Source of the DNA: Afifella aestuarii | GTDB taxonomy: Bacteria > Pseudomonadota > Alphaproteobacteria > Rhizobiales > Afifellaceae | NCBI RefSeq assembly: GCF_004023665.1 | Contig: NZ_SAUF01000005.1 | Location: 248,001 to 312,000 of the forward strand | Reading direction: 5' to 3' | DNA: 64,000 bases | Part shown: positions 38,136 through 49,141 of the stretch, piece by piece | Position numbering within the stretch: the stretch's first letter is position 1 | Layout of the letters: the number at the start of each line of letters is the position of its first letter | Translations under genes and position numbers: made by a program | Notes under the pieces: model-generated | Told to the model about the DNA's origin: nothing | The model's database searches: none | What the model saw: the letters and a program-made list of their open reading frames with translations, nothing else

Positions 38136-38657
38136 ATGTCTTTCTTCAGACCCACTGCTCTCAAGACGACTGCCGCGGCTCTGGCTGTGGCACTGACTGC
38201 TCTTACCCTGCCGGCTGGCGCGCAGGCCGGCTCATGGGAATCGCGCCACTGGGATGGCCACAGGGGATATTATGGTGACCGTGGCTGGGACCGTCCGCGC
38301 GGCTATTATGGGCACCGCCACCATCATCGCCGCGACCGCGATGACGCCGGTGCGGCGGTTGCTGCCGGTGTTGTCGGTCTGGCCGCGGGGACTCTTCTCG
38401 GATCGGCGCTGACCGCGCCGCGCGCCGCCCCCGTCTACGTCGAGCCGGCACCGGTCTACGCGGCTCCGCCGCCCGTCTATGTCGAGCCGGCGCCCGTCTA
38501 TGCGGTTCCGGCACGCAATCCGCTGGTTGTCTACGACACCCGGCCCGCTCCTTGGACGCCGGAATGGTATGCCTATTGCAGCTCGAAGTATCGCTCCTTC
38601 GATGCCAATAGTGGTACCTATCAGCCCTATAATGGCCCGCGTCAGCTTTGCCAGTGA
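38136..38657 (+). CDS. BA14K-family exported protein
   Basis: 173 residues with a signal peptide (cleaved after GAQA, about 31). A His/Arg/Tyr/Gly-rich stretch follows (YYGHRHHHRRDRDD), then one hydrophobic segment VAAGVVGLAAGTLLGSAL, a Pro/Val/Tyr repeat (PVYVEPAPVYA, three copies), and the C-terminal BA14K module YCSSKYRSFDANSGTYQPY ending RQLC. The Brucella 14-kDa protein is an immunoreactive lectin-like surface protein. Strong Shine-Dalgarno AAGGAAACG. Monocistronic, with a terminator close behind. Confidence 0.9.
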   Translation: MSFFRPTALKTTAAALAVALTALTLPAGAQAGSWESRHWDGHRGYYGDRGWDRPRGYYGHRHHHRRDRDDAGAAVAAGVVGLAAGTLLGSALTAPRAAPVYVEPAPVYAAPPPVYVEPAPVYAVPARNPLVVYDTRPAPWTPEWYAYCSSKYRSFDANSGTYQPYNGPRQLCQ

Positions 38658-38686
38658 CGCATTGTTTTTCTTGAGCAACACATAGG

Positions 38687-38714
38687 AAAGGCCGCTTCTC
38701 GGGAGCGGCCTTTT
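38687..38714 (+). terminator. Intrinsic terminator of the BA14K gene
   Basis: AAGGCCGCT, loop TCTCGGG, AGCGGCCTT then TTGCTTTT: a 9-bp stem 30 bp after the stop. Confidence 0.88.
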
Positions 38715-38811
38715 GCTTTTCTGCGCGATCCGAGTGACATCACGGTCACATTGGCAGCTCTTCCCGCCGCGCCCCAAGAAATGCCCCAGGTCTTGCCCAT
38801 TTCTGGCCCCT

Positions 38812-38825
38812 TTTCACCGGTGAAA
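38812..38825. promoter_or_regulatory. Perfect palindrome upstream of rlpA
   Basis: TTTCACCGGTGAAA, a perfect 14-bp palindrome 37 bp before the rlpA start codon. It could be a dimeric repressor site or a short RNA hairpin. No known regulator assigned. Confidence 0.35.
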
Positions 38826-38862
38826 GCGGCAGCGGCAAAGTTGATTTCATGGGAAGAGAAGA

Positions 38863-39222
38863 ATGCTCCACTCGGCGAAGTTCCTCGCCGCGGCGGTCCT
38901 TGCGGCCAGCTGCGTCCTCGTAACCCAGCCCCAAAGCGCCAATGCTCAGACCGGCCACGCCTCCTGGTATGCCCTGACCTCGCGCACGGCTTCCGGCGAA
39001 CGGTGTAATCCGAATGCAATGACCGCGGCGCACCGCACGCTGCCTTTCGGCACCAAGGTGAAGGTCACCAATCTGCGCAACGGCCGGGCCGCCATCGTAC
39101 GCATCAATGACCGCGGCCCCTTCATCAAAGGGCGCATCATCGACGTCACGCGCGCTGCCGCCCACAAGCTCGGCTTCAAAGGGCGCGGCACGGCAAAGGT
39201 TCAAGTCGAAGTCCTGAAGTGA
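38863..39222 (+). CDS. rlpA: RlpA-like septal ring/DPBB protein
   Basis: 119 residues. Signal peptide to about residue 28 (PQSANA), then a single double-psi beta-barrel: GHASWYALTSRTASGERCNP, TAAHRTLPFGTKVKVTNLRNGR, VRINDRGPFIKGRIIDVTRAAA. RlpA proteins cleave glycan strands that lack stem peptides. No SPOR domain and no lipobox (the Cys in ASCVLV is inside the signal peptide core), so it is shorter than RlpA of Pseudomonas and may be a soluble DPBB protein. GAAGAGAAG precedes ATG. Confidence 0.88.
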   Translation: MLHSAKFLAAAVLAASCVLVTQPQSANAQTGHASWYALTSRTASGERCNPNAMTAAHRTLPFGTKVKVTNLRNGRAAIVRINDRGPFIKGRIIDVTRAAAHKLGFKGRGTAKVQVEVLK

Positions 39223-39396
39223 AACGCGGATTTGGGGCCGGAGATAGGTTCGGCCCATTAGGGACTTGCAGATTTGCCCGCATAACGGCATGATCATACG
39301 CGGGGGTTTGCATGAGGCGCCCCCTTTATGGTCGAGGGCCAGCGGACCGATCCCGGCTTTCCATGTATTCCCAAGTAAAGACCGCGCGCTTGCCCG

Positions 39397-39431
39397 CGTC
39401 GGCTGGTGACGCTCCAGCCGGCGACTTTTTT
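39397..39431 (+). terminator. Intrinsic terminator directly before the glycine-rich csp gene
   Basis: A 10-bp stem (39397-39406 with 39414-39423, one G-U pair), loop TGACGCT, followed by AC and six T. It ends 20 nt before the ATG of the next gene, whose Shine-Dalgarno AAGGA starts 6 nt later. There is no room for a promoter in between, so transcripts must pass it. It may end rlpA transcripts or act as an attenuator of the csp gene. Confidence 0.75.
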
Positions 39432-39451
39432 CTATCGAAGGACGAGATGAG

Positions 39452-40144
39452 ATGATGAACAATGGCGGTCGCGGCGGGCACGACGACGACGACTTTGGTG
39501 AGCGCCCGGACCGTGATCGGTCCCGCCGGCCCCGTCGTGGTGGTGCGCGCGAATTCGGCAGCGATTTCGGTAGCGATGCTCCCACCCCCGGTTATGGCGA
39601 TCGGGGAGACGGGGGCTTCGGCAGAGACAATGAAGGTGGCTATCGCGGTGGCGGCGGCGGTGGCGGAGGCTATCGCGGCGGTCCCAACCGCGGTGGCGGT
39701 TATCGCGGTGGCGGCGAAGGCGGCGGCTACCGCGGCGGTGGTGAAGGCGGCGGCTACCGCGGTGGCGGTGAAGGTGGCGGCTATCGCGGTGGTGGCGAAG
39801 GCGGCGGCTATCGCGGCGGCGGTGGTGGCGGCGGCTTCCGCAGTGGCGGAGGCGGTGGCGGCTTCCGTAGCGGCGGTGGTGGCGGCGGCTTCCAGGATCG
39901 TCAGCCAGCAGAAGTCGGCCCGCGTCAGAACGGCACGCTGAAGTTCTTCAACGCGGATCGTGGCTTCGGCTTCATCTCGCCGGAGGACGGCAGCAAGGAC
40001 GTCTTCGTGCATATCTCGGCGATCGAGCGCTCCGGCCTGCCGCAGCTTGCGGAAGGCACGAGGATCTCGTTCGAGACGCAGCAGGATCGTCGCGGGCGCG
40101 GCCCGCAGGCGGTCAATCTGCAGCTGCTCGACGACGAGGCCTGA
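39452..40144 (+). CDS. Cold-shock-domain protein with N-terminal glycine-rich repeats
   Basis: 230 residues. Residues 1-50 are Asp/Arg/Gly-rich, residues 60-147 are a glycine-rich disordered tract with repeated GGGYRGGGE units, and residues 158-225 form one cold-shock domain with intact RNP1 (GFGFISPEDG) and RNP2 (DVFVHISAI). RG-rich tracts next to an RNA-binding domain resemble eukaryotic RGG-box proteins and promote RNA binding and condensation; that function here is inference. The CSD is closely similar to cspA at 37185. Ribosome binding site AAGGACGAG. Expression must read through the terminator at 39397-39431. Confidence 0.92.
   Translation: MMNNGGRGGHDDDDFGERPDRDRSRRPRRGGAREFGSDFGSDAPTPGYGDRGDGGFGRDNEGGYRGGGGGGGGYRGGPNRGGGYRGGGEGGGYRGGGEGGGYRGGGEGGGYRGGGEGGGYRGGGGGGGFRSGGGGGGFRSGGGGGGFQDRQPAEVGPRQNGTLKFFNADRGFGFISPEDGSKDVFVHISAIERSGLPQLAEGTRISFETQQDRRGRGPQAVNLQLLDDEA
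39692..39892 (+). repeat. In-frame 27-bp tandem repeats
   Basis: Seven full 27-bp units and part of an eighth encode GGGYRGGGE four times, then GGGYRGGGG, then GGGFRSGGG twice and GGGF. Third codon positions vary (GGC/GGT, TAC/TAT), so the repeat is kept by selection on protein as much as by recent slippage. Copy number is likely to vary between strains. Confidence 0.85.
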
Positions 40145-40340
40145 GCAAGTCGGCGGAGGTGCGCCGGCGTTCTTGAGAGGACGCTTTTCGCCCACGAACG
40201 GCAAAGCGACAAAAATTGGGGCGGCTCGCTTGCGCGGGCCGCCCCTTTTTCTTGGCGTCTCGGTCTTCGAAATGCGTCAGCCTTGCGTGCTCTCCATCTC
40301 TGCAATCCGGAGCATCGCTGCCCCGGACCGCGGTGAGGCC

Positions 40341-42691
<2,351 letters not shown>

Positions 42692-42774
42692 CCGCACTCG
42701 AAAAAACCACGCTTCGCGCCTGCTGGCGCGGAGCGCTATGCGTGGCTGCGCCGATCCGTCAGGGCGCCGATCCG

Positions 42775-43404
42775 TTATGGGAGTGGGATGCCCTGGTCCT
42801 TTTTTGGCACGTCGTAGCCGCGTTGGACGGCTGGGCGGTCGGCGATGCGCAGATACCAATCGCGCACATGCGGAAAATCGCCGAGATCGATGCCCTGCCA
42901 CTCGAAACGTGAGGCCCACGGCCACGCGGCCATGTCGGCGATCGAATATTCCCCGGCGAGATAATCGTGCTCTGCGAGCTGCGTATCGAGCACCTTGTAA
43001 AGGCGCGCAGCCTCCTTGGCGTAACGCTCTTCCGCATAGGAAGCCTTGCCGGGATTGAACTTCAAGAAATGGTGCGCCTGACCGAGCATGGGACCGAAAC
43101 CGCCCATCTGCCACATCAGCCATTCCATCGCCCGCCAGCGACCGGCCTCGTCGGTCGGCATGAATTTGCCGGTCTTTTCCGCGAGATAGAGGAGGATAGC
43201 GCCGGATTCCATCAGCGCCTGACCACCCTCGTGATCGACGATCGCAGGGATCTTATTGTTCGGGCTGATCTTGAGAAATTGCGGCCGAAATTGCTCGTCC
43301 GCCATGATGTCGATGGGATAGACCTCGTACGCGAGCCCCATCTCTTCGAGAGCGATGGAGACCTTGCGGCCGTTCGGTGTGGTCCAGGTGTAAAGATCGA
43401 TCAT
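42775..43404 (-). CDS. Glutathione S-transferase, Nu/YfcG-like
   Basis: 209 residues. Thioredoxin-like N domain (MIDLYTWTTPNGRKVSIALEEMGL, cis-Pro segment NNKIPAIVDHEG, and ALMESGAILLYLAEKTG) and all-helical C domain. The TPNGRKVS stretch, with Asn instead of Tyr/Ser/Cys as first active-site residue, is that of the Nu-class/disulfide-bond reductase YfcG group. Start ATG 43404 with AAGGTGG upstream. It follows greA on the same strand by 104 bp. Substrate unknown. Confidence 0.9.
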   Translation of the reverse strand: MIDLYTWTTPNGRKVSIALEEMGLAYEVYPIDIMADEQFRPQFLKISPNNKIPAIVDHEGGQALMESGAILLYLAEKTGKFMPTDEAGRWRAMEWLMWQMGGFGPMLGQAHHFLKFNPGKASYAEERYAKEAARLYKVLDTQLAEHDYLAGEYSIADMAAWPWASRFEWQGIDLGDFPHVRDWYLRIADRPAVQRGYDVPKKDQGIPLP

Positions 43405-43507
43405 GGCAATGCCCACCTTAAGGTCAGGCGGGCCAGTTAGCAGGAGCGCGCCATAGGCTGCAAGACGAGCCGGCGCGCTCTTTCGTTACAAAACCCCAGT
43501 GAAGGGC

Positions 43508-43981
43508 TCAGCCGTAGGCGATCTCGAGGATCTCATAGCTGTGGGCCCCGCCCGGAGCCGCAACCTCGACGGAATCGCCGACGCTCTTGCCGATGAGGGC
43601 ACGCGCGATCGGCGAAGAGATCGAAATGCGGCCGAGGCGGACATCGGCTTCCATGTCACCGACGATCTGCCAGGTCTTCTCCTCGTCGGTGTCCTCGTCG
43701 ACGAGCTTCACTTTGGCGCCGAATTTCACCGTCGAACCGGTCAGCTTAGACACGTCGATAATGTCGGCGCGCGACAGCTTGTCTTCGAGCTCCGCGATGC
43801 GGCCTTCGTTCAGGCTCTGTTGCTCCTTCGCGGCGTGATATTCCGCGTTCTCCGAGAGGTCGCCATGCGCGCGGGCTTCGGCAATCGCCTGAATGATGCG
43901 CGGCCTTTCCTCGGAGGTGAGTCGTTTGAGCTCCGATTCCAGTTGCGCATGGCCGGCAGCGGTCATCGGAATCTTTTCCAT
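43508..43981 (-). CDS. greA: Transcription elongation factor GreA
   Basis: 157 residues, normal length. The N-terminal coiled coil (about 1-75; [52 protein letters not shown]) carries the acidic tip residues that reach the polymerase active site and trigger transcript cleavage. The C-terminal FKBP-like domain is [31 protein letters not shown] before ATG 43981. Downstream of carB on the same strand, with a carB terminator between. Confidence 0.97.
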   Translation of the reverse strand: MEKIPMTAAGHAQLESELKRLTSEERPRIIQAIAEARAHGDLSENAEYHAAKEQQSLNEGRIAELEDKLSRADIIDVSKLTGSTVKFGAKVKLVDEDTDEEKTWQIVGDMEADVRLGRISISSPIARALIGKSVGDSVEVAAPGGAHSYEILEIAYG

Positions 43982-44021
43982 CTTCTCCTCCACGACGCCT
44001 CGTTTTTGGGCTGGGGGCAAC

Positions 44022-44062
44022 AAAAAAGCGGGTGCTCCACCGATGAGGGGAACACCCTGCTT
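44022..44062 (-). terminator. Intrinsic terminator after carB
   Basis: On the minus strand GCAGGGTGTTCCCC pairs imperfectly with GTGGAGCACCCGC and is followed by TTTTTTG. It lies 13 bp after the carB stop and separates carB from greA. Confidence 0.85.
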
Positions 44063-44074
44063 GACGAAACTAAC

Positions 44075-47000
44075 TCAGGCTGCGTCGAAGTAGGATTGCA
44101 GCGGCCTGACTTCAAGCTGCCCGCCGAGAAGGGCTTCAATGCCCTGTGCCGCAGCACGTGCTCCCGCCAAAGTGGTAAAATAAGGCACTTTGTGCAGCAG
44201 CGCGGCTCGTCTCAGCGACCGGCTGTCGGCGAGGGCCTGAGCGCCTTCCGTGGTGTTGAAGACCAGCTGCACCTCGCCATTCTTGATAGCATCAACGATA
44301 TGTGGCCGGCCTTCAAGTACCTTGTTTACCTTGGCGCAGGCGATCCCGTGTTCTTCCAGAAAGCGCTGTGTGCCGGTCGTCGCGATGATCGTGAAGCCGA
44401 GGGATGCAAGCTGGCGCATCGTGTCCATCACGCGCGGCTTGTCTCCGTCGCGCACCGAGACGAAAGCCGTGCCGCCGGTCGGAAGCTGCACGCCACCGGC
44501 GAGCTGGCTCTTGGCGAAGGCCACGGCAAAATCGTAGTCGAGGCCCATCACTTCGCCGGTCGAGCGCATCTCCGGTCCGAGCACCGTGTCGACACCGGGG
44601 AAGCGGGCGAAGGGGAAAACGGCTTCCTTCACCGCCACATGCTTATGGACGAGCGGCGTCGCCTCAAGGTCCTTCAGCTTTTCACCCGCCATGATCCGCG
44701 CGGCGAGCTTCGCGATCGGCCGGCCGACGGCCTTTGCCACGAAAGGCACCGTGCGCGAGGCGCGCGGGTTGACCTCCAGCACGAAGATGTCGTCGCCCTT
44801 GACCGCGTATTGCACGTTCATGAGCCCGCCGACGGAAAGCCCCTTGGCGAGCGCCGCCGTCTGACGGCCCAATTCGTCAATGATCTCTTTCGACAGAGAA
44901 TGCGGCGGCAGGGAACAGGCGGAATCGCCGGAATGGATGCCGGCTTCCTCGATATGCTCCATGATGCCGCAGACGACGACATCGGTGCCGTCGCAAAGCG
45001 CGTCGACATCGACTTCGATCGCATCGGCGAGGTAGGAATCGATCAGCACCGGCGACTTGCCGGAGACGACGACCGCCTCGTTGATATAGCGCTCGAGCTG
45101 CGCGGTATCGCGCACGATTTCCATCGCCCGCCCGCCGAGCACATAAGACGGCCGGATGACGACCGGAAAGCCGATCTTCTCGGCGATCGCGAAGGCTTCT
45201 TCCGCCGAATGAGCGATCCCGTTGCGCGGCTGTTTGAGGCCGAGCTTCCCGAGTACCTGCTGGAAGCGGTCGCGATCCTCGGCGAGGTCGATCGCATCGG
45301 GCGAGGTGCCGAGGATCGGAATGCCCGCCTTTTCGAGCGGCTGCGCGAGTTTCAGCGGGGTCTGGCCGCCAAACTGCACGATCACGCCTTTGAGCGTTCC
45401 GGCGCTCTGCTCGACGCGCAGGATCTCCAGCACGTCCTCCGCCGTGAGCGGCTCGAAATAAAGCCGGTCGGAGGTGTCGTAGTCGGTGGAGACCGTCTCC
45501 GGATTGCAGTTGATCATGATCGTCTCATAGCCCGCATCTGCGAGCGCGAAGGCGGCATGACAGCAGCAATAGTCGAATTCGATGCCCTGACCGATCCGGT
45601 TCGGCCCGCCGCCCAGGATGACGATCTTTTCCCGATTGCTCGGACGCGCCTCGTCCTCTGCCTCGCCACCGGCGCGGAAGGGGCGCTCATAGGTCGAGTA
45701 CATATAGGCCGTGGCGGCGGCGAACTCGGCCGCACATGTGTCGATGCGCTTGAAGACCGGCCTGACGCCGAGGCGGTCGCGCAGCGCGCGCACGCTTTCC
45801 TCGTCGGTGCCGGCGAGTTTGGCGAGGCGGGCATCGGAAAAGCCGAGGCTCTTCAGCCGGTGCAGGACCACCTTGTCGTCAGGCACACCGTTGGCGCGGA
45901 TGCGTTCTTCCCAGCCGACGAGCCCTTCAAGCTCCCGCAGGAACCAGGGATCGATGGCGCAGGCTTCATAAATCTCTTCGCACGACGTGCCGAGACGAAG
46001 CGCCTGTGCCACCTTCAACAACCGGTCAGGCGTGGGGCGGGCAAGGGCAGCGCGAATGGCATTCTTGTCGTCGCCTTCGCCGAGGCCCGGAATCGTGACC
46101 TCGTCCAGCCCGTCTAGCCCGGTCTCAAGACCCCGCAGAGCCTTTTGAAGGGATTCGCTGAACGAGCGCCCGATCGCCATCACCTCGCCGACGGACTTCA
46201 TCGACGTGGTCAAAGAGGGTTCCGCTCCAGGAAATTTCTCGAAGGCGAAACGCGGGATTTTGGTCACGACGTAATCGATCGTCGGCTCGAAAGAGGCCGG
46301 CATCGCTCCGCCGGTGATCTCGTTTTCGAGCTCGTCGAGCGTATAGCCGATGGCGAGCCGCGCCGCGACTTTCGCGATCGGAAAGCCGGTCGCCTTGGAG
46401 GCAAGGGCCGAGGACCGCGAGACGCGCGGATTCATCTCGATGACGACCATGCGTCCATCGGCCGGGTTGATCGCGAACTGCACGTTCGAGCCGCCGGTCT
46501 CCACGCCGATCTCACGCAGCACCGCGAGCGACGCATCCCGCATCACCTGGTATTCTTTGTCGGTGAGGGTGAGGGCGGGGGCAACGGTGATCGAATCACC
46601 CGTATGCACGCCCATCGGATCGATGTTCTCGATGGAGCAGATGATGATGCAGTTGTCCGCTTTGTCGCGGACGACCTCCATCTCGTATTCCTTCCAGCCG
46701 AGCACCGATTCTTCGATCAGGATTTCGTTGGTCGGCGAGGCGTCGATGCCGCGTTCGGCGATCTCGAGAAATTCTTCACGGTTGTAGGCGATGCCGCCGC
46801 CGGTGCCGCCGAGCGTGAAGGAGGGGCGAATGATCGCCGGCAGACCGATCTCTTCGAGTGCAGCAAGGGCTTCGGGAAGCGAATGGGCAAGACGCGAGGT
46901 CGGCGTATCGAGGCCGATCTTCGTCATGGCTTCGCGGAAGAGCTCTCGGTCCTCGGCCTTGTCGATGACTTCCGCGCGTGCACCGATCATCGTGACGCCA

Positions 47001-47332
47001 TAGCGATCGAGAACGCCGGCCTTGGCCACGGACAAGGCGCAATTGAGCGCCGTCTGCCCGCCCATCGTTGGAAGGAGTGCGTCGGGCCGCTCCTTTTCGA
47101 TGATCTTGGTGACCACATCGGGCGTGATCGGTTCGATGTAGGTGGCGTCCGCCAAGTCCGGATCGGTCATGATGGTGGCCGGATTGGAATTGACGAGGAT
47201 GACCCGATATCCCTCGGCCTTCAGAGCCTTCAAGGCTTGCGTGCCGGAATAATCGAATTCGCAGGCCTGGCCGATCACGATCGGTCCGGCCCCAATAACC
47301 AGAATGGAAGAGATGTCGGTGCGTTTCGGCAT
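44075..47332 (-). CDS. carB: Carbamoyl phosphate synthase large subunit
   Basis: 1085 residues, two homologous ATP-grasp halves. Opens [26 protein letters not shown] split as usual, first ATP-grasp to about 400, oligomerisation domain to 550, second synthetase half from [20 protein letters not shown] near 590, and the allosteric MGS-like domain at the end. Makes carbamoyl phosphate for arginine and pyrimidines with CarA, whose gene is 2.4 kb away on the same strand. Start ATG 47332; the open frame extends 28 codons upstream without similarity. Confidence 0.97.
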   Translation of the reverse strand: MPKRTDISSILVIGAGPIVIGQACEFDYSGTQALKALKAEGYRVILVNSNPATIMTDPDLADATYIEPITPDVVTKIIEKERPDALLPTMGGQTALNCALSVAKAGVLDRYGVTMIGARAEVIDKAEDRELFREAMTKIGLDTPTSRLAHSLPEALAALEEIGLPAIIRPSFTLGGTGGGIAYNREEFLEIAERGIDASPTNEILIEESVLGWKEYEMEVVRDKADNCIIICSIENIDPMGVHTGDSITVAPALTLTDKEYQVMRDASLAVLREIGVETGGSNVQFAINPADGRMVVIEMNPRVSRSSALASKATGFPIAKVAARLAIGYTLDELENEITGGAMPASFEPTIDYVVTKIPRFAFEKFPGAEPSLTTSMKSVGEVMAIGRSFSESLQKALRGLETGLDGLDEVTIPGLGEGDDKNAIRAALARPTPDRLLKVAQALRLGTSCEEIYEACAIDPWFLRELEGLVGWEERIRANGVPDDKVVLHRLKSLGFSDARLAKLAGTDEESVRALRDRLGVRPVFKRIDTCAAEFAAATAYMYSTYERPFRAGGEAEDEARPSNREKIVILGGGPNRIGQGIEFDYCCCHAAFALADAGYETIMINCNPETVSTDYDTSDRLYFEPLTAEDVLEILRVEQSAGTLKGVIVQFGGQTPLKLAQPLEKAGIPILGTSPDAIDLAEDRDRFQQVLGKLGLKQPRNGIAHSAEEAFAIAEKIGFPVVIRPSYVLGGRAMEIVRDTAQLERYINEAVVVSGKSPVLIDSYLADAIEVDVDALCDGTDVVVCGIMEHIEEAGIHSGDSACSLPPHSLSKEIIDELGRQTAALAKGLSVGGLMNVQYAVKGDDIFVLEVNPRASRTVPFVAKAVGRPIAKLAARIMAGEKLKDLEATPLVHKHVAVKEAVFPFARFPGVDTVLGPEMRSTGEVMGLDYDFAVAFAKSQLAGGVQLPTGGTAFVSVRDGDKPRVMDTMRQLASLGFTIIATTGTQRFLEEHGIACAKVNKVLEGRPHIVDAIKNGEVQLVFNTTEGAQALADSRSLRRAALLHKVPYFTTLAGARAAAQGIEALLGGQLEVRPLQSYFDAA

Positions 47333-47500
47333 GGGGGCGTGCTGGTAGGCGGGCCGTTCGGCCCGGCCGGTTCCGGGTGGTTGGAAAGTTGCGCGCTTAT
47401 AGAGGAATTCGCGCAAGAGGCAAAGTCGCTCCCTGGAGCGCTGTGGACCTACAGCCTCGTGGAGCCCAAAGCGGAGCCGAGACGACCGAGAGAAACGAGG

Positions 47501-47785
47501 TCAACTCATGCCAGCGATGGCGGACGGCTCAGATTCGGGGCTCAAATCTTCTTCTGGGTCTTGGCCGTCTTCGTACGAGGCCGTCTCGCCATCGTAGTCG
47601 GCGATCCCGACCGAGAGCGCGTAGCAGGCGAGGCGAACCGACTTCGGGATCTTAACCTTCTTGCCGTCACGTTCGCCTGTCTCATAATACTGAATCATAC
47701 GTTTTTTGAGGCCCAGCCGGTCGGCGGCCTCTTTCTGTTTCATTCCGAGCTTTTTTCGCCAGGCTTTGAACTGGTCGGGTGTCAT
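47501..47785 (-). CDS. XRE-family helix-turn-helix regulator
   Basis: 94 residues from ATG 47785, or 99 from TTG 47800, which has a better ribosome binding site (AAAGGGA 6 nt upstream). HTH at about residues 2-62: FKAWRKKLGMKQKEAADRLGLKKRMIQYYETGERDGKKVKIP. C-terminal 30 residues are acidic. Upstream lie three copies of GCGCANANNGTGC, one on its own -35 region, and a divergent 41-codon gene. This gives a typical autoregulated repressor arrangement. It sits 168 bp upstream of carB on the same strand but the two are probably separate. Confidence 0.85.
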   Translation of the reverse strand: MTPDQFKAWRKKLGMKQKEAADRLGLKKRMIQYYETGERDGKKVKIPKSVRLACYALSVGIADYDGETASYEDGQDPEEDLSPESEPSAIAGMS

Positions 47786-47868
47786 CGTGGAAACGCCCAA
47801 GGCAGGTCCCTTTCAGCTGACCGAATTTAGGGGCTTTTTACACTGCGGCCTATAGCGAAATCGTGAAG

Positions 47869-47881
47869 GCGCAAAAAGTGC
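47869..47881. promoter_or_regulatory. Operator copy 1 (GCGCAAAAAGTGC)
   Basis: First of three matching 13-mers. On the minus strand it overlaps a likely -35 (TTTTTG) that is followed after 17 nt by TATAGG, the probable promoter of the HTH gene. Assigned to the HTH regulator by position. Confidence 0.65.
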
Positions 47882-47890
47882 ATTTCTTGT

Positions 47891-47919
47891 TTGACAAATG
47901 CGCACAATGTGCACATATT
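47891..47919 (+). promoter_or_regulatory. Promoter of the 41-codon gene
   Basis: TTGACA (47891-47896), 17-nt spacer, CATATT (47914-47919). The -35 is a consensus match. The perfect operator palindrome (copy 2) fills the spacer, so a bound repressor would exclude RNA polymerase. Expected transcript start near 47926. Confidence 0.7.
47900..47912. promoter_or_regulatory. Operator copy 2 (GCGCACAATGTGC)
   Basis: Contains the perfect palindrome GCACA-A-TGTGC. Starts 31 bp after copy 1 and lies between the -35 and -10 of the plus-strand promoter. Confidence 0.7.
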
Positions 47920-47929
47920 CACGATGAAG

Positions 47930-47942
47930 GCGCAAATAGTGC
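47930..47942. promoter_or_regulatory. Operator copy 3 (GCGCAAATAGTGC)
   Basis: Starts 30 bp after copy 2, close to the expected +5. Copies 1 and 3 also share the longer flank GAAGGCGCAAAWAGTGC. The near-equal 30/31-bp spacing puts all three on about the same DNA face. Confidence 0.65.
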
Positions 47943-47997
47943 TCCTTTTGGCGGCTAACATGCCGCCAGACGCAACCTGTCAGAGGAGGGCTCACAG

Positions 47998-48123
47998 ATG
48001 TTGAATGACATCGTCCTGCAGCGGGCTCGCCTGGGTTACGATCGCGTGGATATGCATCGCTACGCGACTCTGAACTGCGGCATGGCACGTTTGTTCAAAC
48101 GTGTAGGCCATTGGTTCAGCTGA
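47998..48123 (+). CDS. 41-residue protein, unknown, under the triple operator
   Basis: Reads MLNDIVLQRARLGYDRVDMH then RYATLNCGMARLFKRVGHWFS. GAGGAGGG ends 8 nt before the ATG, a strong ribosome binding site; a consensus promoter lies 80 bp upstream and an intrinsic terminator 42 bp downstream, which together make a complete small transcription unit. Net positive, amphipathic C-terminal half, one Cys, no signal peptide. No family recognised. It could be an effector, toxin or regulator partner of the HTH protein; none of these is shown. Confidence 0.7.
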   Translation: MLNDIVLQRARLGYDRVDMHRYATLNCGMARLFKRVGHWFS

Positions 48124-48164
48124 GGTTTCTCACGGCGATTGCGCTGTAAAGAAGTGTGATGAAC

Positions 48165-48196
48165 AAAAACGCGGCTCCCCTGGCCGCGTTTTTGCT
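48165..48196 (+). terminator. Intrinsic terminator after the 41-codon gene
   Basis: AAAAACGCGGC, loop TCCCCTG, GCCGCGTTTTT then GCTTT. Strong stem with the T run in its 3' arm. Confidence 0.9.
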
Positions 48197-48262
48197 TTCA
48201 GGCGACGGAACCGCCGGCCATCTCCGTTTCTTTTCCCGTCGCAGAAACGGACGGAGTATCGA

Positions 48263-49132
48263 ATGCGGTGGCGGGGTCGGCGTCAGTCGAGCAATATCGA
48301 ATATCGAACCGGCGGGCGAAGCTCGCTGCCGATCGGACGTGCCGGCGGCGGCATCGGCTTCCTGATCGTGGCCGCAGTCCTTTTCTTCGTCTTCGGCATC
48401 AATCCGATGGAACTCCTCCGCGAGGTGGAGACCGGCCAGGGACAGATCTCGAGCGAGCAGCGCTCTCCATCAGGAGAGGTCGCCCCCACCCGAACGGAAG
48501 TTGATGATTTCGTGGCGACAGTGCTTGCCGAAACCGAAGACGTCTGGGGCGACATTTTCCGCGAGGCGGGGGCCGACTATCCCGAACCCACTCTCGTTCT
48601 CTTCAATGATTCCGTTCGCTCCGCCTGCGGCCTGGCGGGCAGGGCGGCTGGGCCCTTTTATTGTCCGGGCGACCGAAAGCTCTATCTCGACTTGTCGTTC
48701 TTCGAAGAGCTGAAGCGCCGCTTTCGCGCCCCCGGCGATTTCGCGCAGGCTTATGTGATCGCGCATGAAGTCGGCCATCATGTGCAGAACCTGACAGGCG
48801 TTCTCTCGAAAGTGAACGAGATGCGTCAGGGCATGAGCGAGCGTGCCGGCAACGCTTTGTCTGTGCGGGTCGAGCTTCAGGCGGATTGCTATGCCGGCAT
48901 CTGGGCGAACCGGACGCGCGACAAGGGATTGCTGGAGGAGGGCGATCTCGACGAGGCGCTCAATGCGGCAACCCAGATCGGCGACGATATGATCCAGAAG
49001 CGCACGCAAGGCTATGTCGTGCCCGAGGCTTTCAATCATGGCTCGTCAGAGGAGCGGCGACGCTGGTTCCGCCAGGGTTACCAATCGGGAGATCTCGATG
49101 CCTGCGATACTTTCAGCGTTTCGACGCTTTGA
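48263..49132 (+). CDS. YpfJ-type neutral zinc metallopeptidase
   Basis: 289 residues. One N-terminal membrane span (IGFLIVAAVLFFVFGI, 31-46), then a periplasmic peptidase domain: SACGLAGRAAGPFYCPGDRKLYLDLSFF, zinc motif HEVGHHVQN, and the third-ligand block ELQADCYAGIWANRT. The conserved Cys pair (SACG, FYCP) is present. Start follows GAATGCG; MRWRGRRQSSNIEYR is the usual opening (RRSSNVEDRR in homologues). Ends 9 bp before the DUF2937 gene. Substrate unknown. Confidence 0.93.
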   Translation: MRWRGRRQSSNIEYRTGGRSSLPIGRAGGGIGFLIVAAVLFFVFGINPMELLREVETGQGQISSEQRSPSGEVAPTRTEVDDFVATVLAETEDVWGDIFREAGADYPEPTLVLFNDSVRSACGLAGRAAGPFYCPGDRKLYLDLSFFEELKRRFRAPGDFAQAYVIAHEVGHHVQNLTGVLSKVNEMRQGMSERAGNALSVRVELQADCYAGIWANRTRDKGLLEEGDLDEALNAATQIGDDMIQKRTQGYVVPEAFNHGSSEERRRWFRQGYQSGDLDACDTFSVSTL

Positions 49133-49141
49133 GGCGGAAGG

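Noticed and set aside
39692-39892. CRISPR array
   Set aside because: The regular repeats are in-frame coding repeats of a glycine-rich protein with no spacers; no CRISPR-like array exists in the window.
43499-46117. An 872-codon frame on the plus strand across greA and carB
   Set aside because: Antisense shadow of carB; composition follows the mirrored carB codons and there is no ribosome binding site or domain.
46145-47830. A 561-codon frame on the plus strand across carB and the HTH gene
   Set aside because: Another carB shadow; it also runs through the HTH coding region, which is well supported on the other strand.
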